A stretch of 64,000 bases of DNA from Diogma glabrata (Eukaryota > Arthropoda > Insecta > Diptera > Cylindrotomidae). Where the stretch lies: the NCBI GenBank assembly GCA_963693315.1, contig OY856188.1:103108462-103172461 (forward strand), given 5' to 3'. Below are positions 60,028 through 64,000 of this stretch, piece after piece (position 1 is the stretch's first letter; every line of letters begins with the position of its first letter). A model generated the notes under the pieces. That model did no database searches and was not told the DNA's origin. It was given only the letters and a program-made list of their open reading frames with translations. The position numbers and the translations under genes are program-made.

Positions 60028-60044
60028 GTAAGTAACATAATTGA

Positions 60045-60120
60045 ACTTAAGTTTCTCTGTTAATGCTTTGAAAGATGTAATCAGTGAGTTTAAAACTACA
60101 AAGAGAGCTCAAGTAACGCA
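60045..60120 (+). mobile_element. Short LINE ORF1 fragment
   Basis: TTTCTCTGTTAATGCTTTG and about 70 bases nearly match 62367-62437 in the ORF1 coiled-coil region. It starts right after the zinc-finger exon donor. Confidence 0.7.
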
Positions 60121-60164
60121 TGGAGGGATCAGTTTTTATTAATTTGTTAATTTTTTTCTATTTT

Positions 60165-60440
60165 TTGATCCACGGGTGTGACAACCCCGCGTACTCCAGT
60201 CCCTGCTATTGGCATATGAGTTAACGTGAGATATCACATACCACTGGCAATAGCAGTGAGATATCACTAGCCAAGGTGATATCTTAGGGGTGCTGGCGGA
60301 TGAACCGTATTCAGTCAACGGTAGCACTCTCAATCTTAGCTAATGAATATTCCTTGGTGCTGGAACGCTGTAGCTTGCTCGAAGAAACGAGCCTTCATAT
60401 AACTATATATCTGAGCTTTAATCAACTGCGTCCCATAATC
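60165..60440. repeat. Dispersed repeat R
   Basis: Longest copy: CTGCTATTGGCATATGAG, GAGATATCACATACCACTGG, CAATAGCAGTG, then AAGAAACGAGCCTTCATATA. Related copies at 16136, 44270, 60890 and 61245. Confidence 0.65.
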
Positions 60441-60649
60441 AAGGATTATGCCATTAGTTGGACTATTGGCAAACCAATTTTAGTTTTGTTCCTGCAAATT
60501 TTTAAAACAAATTTGCTTTTTATCTCTTATTTTATTTTTATTTTCCCTACCCTATCACGAAATATTGGCCTATGTCATATTTTATATGTGATAGGATTTA
60601 TGGTTTGGTTATCCATTATTTAACAAAAAAATATTAAAAAAAAAAAACA

Positions 60650-60782
60650 GATTTGCGTCCATTAACATCCTTTGAACGCATGTTGTTGTGGGACCTTGGT
60701 CTTAAAAGGTTTTTATGTGTTGTTGTGACACATATTGTAATGCCTACTACACATCACATTTTATTAAAAAAAAAAAAAAATA
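60650..60782 (+). mobile_element. CR1-like LINE (family A) 3' tail
   Basis: Carries GTTGTTGTGGGACCTTGG, TGTTGTGACACATATTG and ACATCACATTTTATT, then an A run. Only the 3' end is present. Confidence 0.7.
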
Positions 60783-60889
60783 TTCACATAGAGTGACTTT
60801 TATTATTGAACAGACAGAATTTATTCTCTCAAAAACAAACGTTGGATGGATTTAGAATTATTAAAACATTTATTAGTTATAATTTAGTT

Positions 60890-61020
60890 TGTGGCATATT
60901 GCTTGATCATGTGCCTTCGTCAACGATTAGATATAGAAGTATATGAAGGCTAGTTTCTTCGAGCAAGCAATAGGGTACCATCACCAAAGCCTATTCCGTA
61001 ACTAAGGTTGAGGGCGCTTT
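60890..61020. repeat. Dispersed repeat R, partial, inverted
   Basis: ATGAAGGCTAGTTTCTTCGA is the complement of the region near 60380-60400 in the longer copy. Confidence 0.55.
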
Positions 61021-61244
61021 GTTGACTAATTAGAGTAAATTGGCCGTTGCAAAAAACGTTGTGTGTATAATAGCAAATAACAAAAACTCAACTCTTGGGA
61101 ACATTTAAAAGAATCACCAATCGTAAGAATTACTATATGGGGCATGTGTTTCAAAACCGCAAAAGGTTATAATAATACTGCATTGTTTTTATTGAGTTAC
61201 TTTCGCCTTCATATATCAGTTGAAGTCTGGTTGGTTTGAAAATT

Positions 61245-61475
61245 TTTGTGACACGGGTCTAACAACCAACACTCTAATCTCTTCCATTGGCTCATGATTT
61301 GACGTGAGATATCACATACTGGCAGTAGCAGTGATATGTGACATCAGTGGGACCACATTACTAACCAAGGTTAAAAGTCAATCCTTAATCTTAGTTTTGA
61401 AGTATTCTTTGATGATGGTACACTCTTGTTTGCTCAAAGAACCGAGCCTTCATATAATTCTTTATCTGGGATGAA
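61245..61475. repeat. Dispersed repeat R
   Basis: Shares GACGTGAGATATCACATAC, the GGCAGTAGCAGTG hairpin arm and CCGAGCCTTCATATAA with 60165-60440. Confidence 0.6.
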
Positions 61476-61599
61476 ATTTTTTTCTTTTTTTTTTTTTATA
61501 AAATATACTTGAATAGAGCGGACGTGTTTTGGTTCATTCCTAGTGTAATAAGTTTCATACAAGTATAATTTCATAATTTCATAAAACTTTTAAAATAAT

Positions 61600-63590
61600 A
61601 AATTTTTTTTTTGTTTAAGATTCATTTTTAATTAAAGTGTGTTTTTCATGAACAATTCTTGTTTCTTACATAATTTGAATTTGTGACCTAGTTCAACTAT
61701 AGTGTATTATATTATTAATAAATATCGCTGGTTTGCAATTCTGACAATCAAAATAAACAATTTGTGATCTAAATAACTAAATATAGTGATTTTGTATAAT
61801 AAAAAGAAAAATATGAATAACATTTGTGGAGACTGCAACGATTATATCATATCCTCGGTGGATTCAGTTATTTGTGAGGGATGTGACATTACTCAGCACT
61901 CGGTTCGCAAAATAGAGACTGTAAAAAATCTAAAAGATCATCGAATATATGTATGCGTTGTTTGGAACTTAAACCAGCACATATTCTTCGAGCGTTTAAA
62001 TTATCAAACATTGAAATATTTAACAAAATTACAAGTATTGCCAATAGTACCGAATATGCAGCTAACAAAATTAAGACGCTGGATGATAAATGGGCATTTC
62101 TTAACGAAGAGATAGTGATTAGTAACAATAAAATTGACAGCATTGCGAGATTATGTGAGTCAAAATATAATACATCTAAAGAAAATCAAGTGCACTTGTT
62201 AAAAATTCAAAATAGTCTAAATATCATTAACAGTTCGAACCAAGTTATCGCTGACGAATTAGAAATGATTAGAGACAGGAATACGACTGTCCAGAACGGA
62301 GCACACAATTCTATTACGGAAAATGTTGCTAAACTCCAAAACCGAATTATTGACTGTGATAAAACATTAAGTTTCTCTGTTAATGCTTTGAAAGATGTAA
62401 TCAGTGAGTTTAAAACTATAAATAGAGCTCAAGTAAACAAACAATCCAACTTAGAGGACAACAACCATCCTGCTTCCTGCAGTCAACCAACCGCACAAAT
62501 CGTAAATATACATAAAGGCAGTCACTAGCAAACAACGCCAGCTACATCTACCACTTTGAATCGTTCTACGTCTTCAGTTACAAAAATCACTTCATTACCG
62601 TTTGATCTTGTTCATCTTTGGGAGGATGGAGAGTTCTTGGTGAAAAAAGGATTTGGAAATCAGAAGATAAGTGGAGTGAATATGATCAACGACAACTAGC
62701 TAGGAAAAAACAAGATCAACATGGAATAAAAAGTAAGAAAATTAGAAATAAGCAAAATAAAATCAAAATTAATTTAATACATACAAAAAATCATAGTAGA
62801 TAGTAAGATAGTAGATAGTAAGTTCAGTGTCAAGCACAGATCTAGTTTTGCTCGATCCACTTTACGTGGTATAAAAAAACCAGTTCTCGTTGACAGTTCT
62901 GTCAATACAGAAGCTGATGTCCTCTACCCTAACTTCGTTAGAGGAGAAACGCTCAATCCCGAACCACAAAGTAATCATACCACACTAGCACAACAACAAA
63001 AAACTTCATTTATAGACCCACTTTTTCCACCTTGTGTTCAATTAACCAAGAGTTCCATTGAACAGGGAGGAGATAGTAGATATTGTCTTTCAAGACTTCG
63101 TTCGGAAGCTGGTTTACGAGAAGCTGTATGTGACTATCTCGCTTATTTCAAAGAGCAACCCTATGATATTTCTATCAACGGAAAAACTAGAGCGAGCACA
63201 CAAGTAATAATTTCATCACAAGGTTTTCCTACAGACTATGACCGTTTGTTATCGCTCTACAAGCAGTTTCACGAAGCTTACGATATTCTTACGCCATCAC
63301 AAGTAGAGGAAGATCTTAAAGCTCACAATACTTTTTTACGAAGTGAAAGAGTCAGATATTTAAACAGTACTCGTCATAATTATAATCAATTTTATACGGG
63401 CGTGGCCAATAACCAGAAAAAATTTTTTTAAATCATGAGACCTGTGCTGTTAAACCTACAGTACCAATTTCTAATTTACAGATTTTTGACAACACTTCCT
63501 TAAAGATTTTTTACTTTAACTGTAGTGGCATGAGATCTAAAATAAAAGACCTATTTATTCAATTTACTCAGAAGTTGAACAGCCTAAACT
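61600..63590 (+). mobile_element. LINE 5' region: ORF1 and start of ORF2 endonuclease
   Basis: ORF1 starts MNNICGDCNDYIISSVDSVI (61813) with a PHD-like C-x2-C...C-x2-C...H pattern. It continues after a frameshift at about 61950 as a helical region (to 62528), then further broken ORF1 to about 63430 (SRYCLSRLRSEAGLREAVCD, DILTPSQVEEDL). At about 63500, IFYFNCSGMRSKIKDLF matches the start of a LINE endonuclease. A PHD-type ORF1 fits CR1-group LINEs. The copy breaks off at about 63590 against a BEL fragment. Confidence 0.65.
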
Positions 63591-63594
63591 TCCA

Positions 63595-63820
63595 AACGTG
63601 GTATGAATATCTGTGTTGGAGAGCCACCTTTATTTTCGCTGCATCTAAGTTCACACCAAATGTACCGACTGATTTTACCGATCTACAATATACAACAACA
63701 GCATTTGCTTTCTCAGAAGCAGCTGAAAATTCGTGTAGCTGTGTAGCTCTGCCATGTTCTGTGTGTAGCCATCTTGGAATATCTATCAATTCAAGAAAAT
63801 TTCTCCCCTGATTTGTAGCC
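63595..63820 (-). mobile_element. BEL RNase H fragment joined to LINE
   Basis: The minus strand reads ELIDIPRWLHTEHG, then LHEFSAASEKANAVVVYCRS and NLDAAKIKVAL. It aligns with BEL residues 1046-1100 (EIPRWL...FADASHAAYAAVIYSR...AAKTKVAPL). The FADAS Asp is lost. Confidence 0.65.
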
Positions 63821-64000
63821 ACTGATTTGCTGTTTTTCTTCAAACTTGTCATCTCAATTTTTTTAATCGTACGGTTTATTCAACATCAAAATACATTAAA
63901 TTTTATTTTTCAGTCCATGTAACCAATCAATAAATTGATCAGATAAACAAAAAGCCTCTTCAAAACATCCATTGAATTTAGTTAAGTTACATTCTTGAGA
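63821..64000. other. Window end, nothing recognised
   Basis: AT-rich. No exon or element end. Confidence 0.4.

Overview
This is an AT-rich eukaryotic, almost certainly insect, window. Diptera (perhaps calyptrate) is my best guess, from the mix of BEL/Pao, Gypsy, Penelope, CR1-like and RTE-like LINEs, Helentron, hAT and many small TIR elements around a C2H2 zinc-finger gene with long introns. No prokaryotic gene structure, CRISPR array or rRNA gene is visible.

The backbone is one plus-strand C2H2 zinc-finger gene, followed from an internal exon at 900 to a stop codon at 46646 with an AATAAA about 215 bases downstream. I can place 20 exons. All splice in phase 0: each exon starts and ends on a whole codon, next to AG acceptors and GT donors. 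Several zinc-finger exons are followed by a 15-17 codon linker exon, which makes a two-exon cassette. One cassette is tandemly duplicated (16579-16889 and 25651-25966). One finger exon (34677-34820) is cut by a LINE. A second, related locus at 55089-60027 keeps two intact finger exons, but several of its other exons carry frameshifts or deletions.

The introns and the intergenic region hold layered mobile elements. (1) 1.4-15.4 kb: a Penelope GIY-YIG fragment, a decayed BEL fragment, and a Helentron (about 4035-13258) whose endonuclease-like region is split by a near-complete BEL element (6526-12961, LTRs, GTTGG target duplication). A TIR element containing a TA-flanked MITE and 95-base hairpins follows. 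(2) 16-26 kb: a hAT-like element with a nested GC-rich insert, CR1-like and RTE-like LINE pieces, a second Helentron copy, and a very young LTR element (20517-24422) that encodes only Gag and a protease-like domain. (3) 28.6-33.2 kb: an old copy of the same Gag-only family, invaded by one LINE that was itself invaded by another. (4) 34.8-41 kb: two oppositely oriented copies of another LINE and a TA-flanked MITE. (5) 46.9-51.2 kb: scattered decayed Gypsy gag, protease, RT and RNase H. (6) 52-64 kb: a hAT transposase relic, foldback elements, a (GA)n tract, a TATCGATA-rich tract, a solo LTR of the Gag-only family, and a LINE ORF1 joined to a BEL fragment.

The parts most worth following up are the phase-0 exon-cassette zinc-finger gene and the Gag-only LTR family. 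All homology statements rest on reading the translations. No database search was possible.
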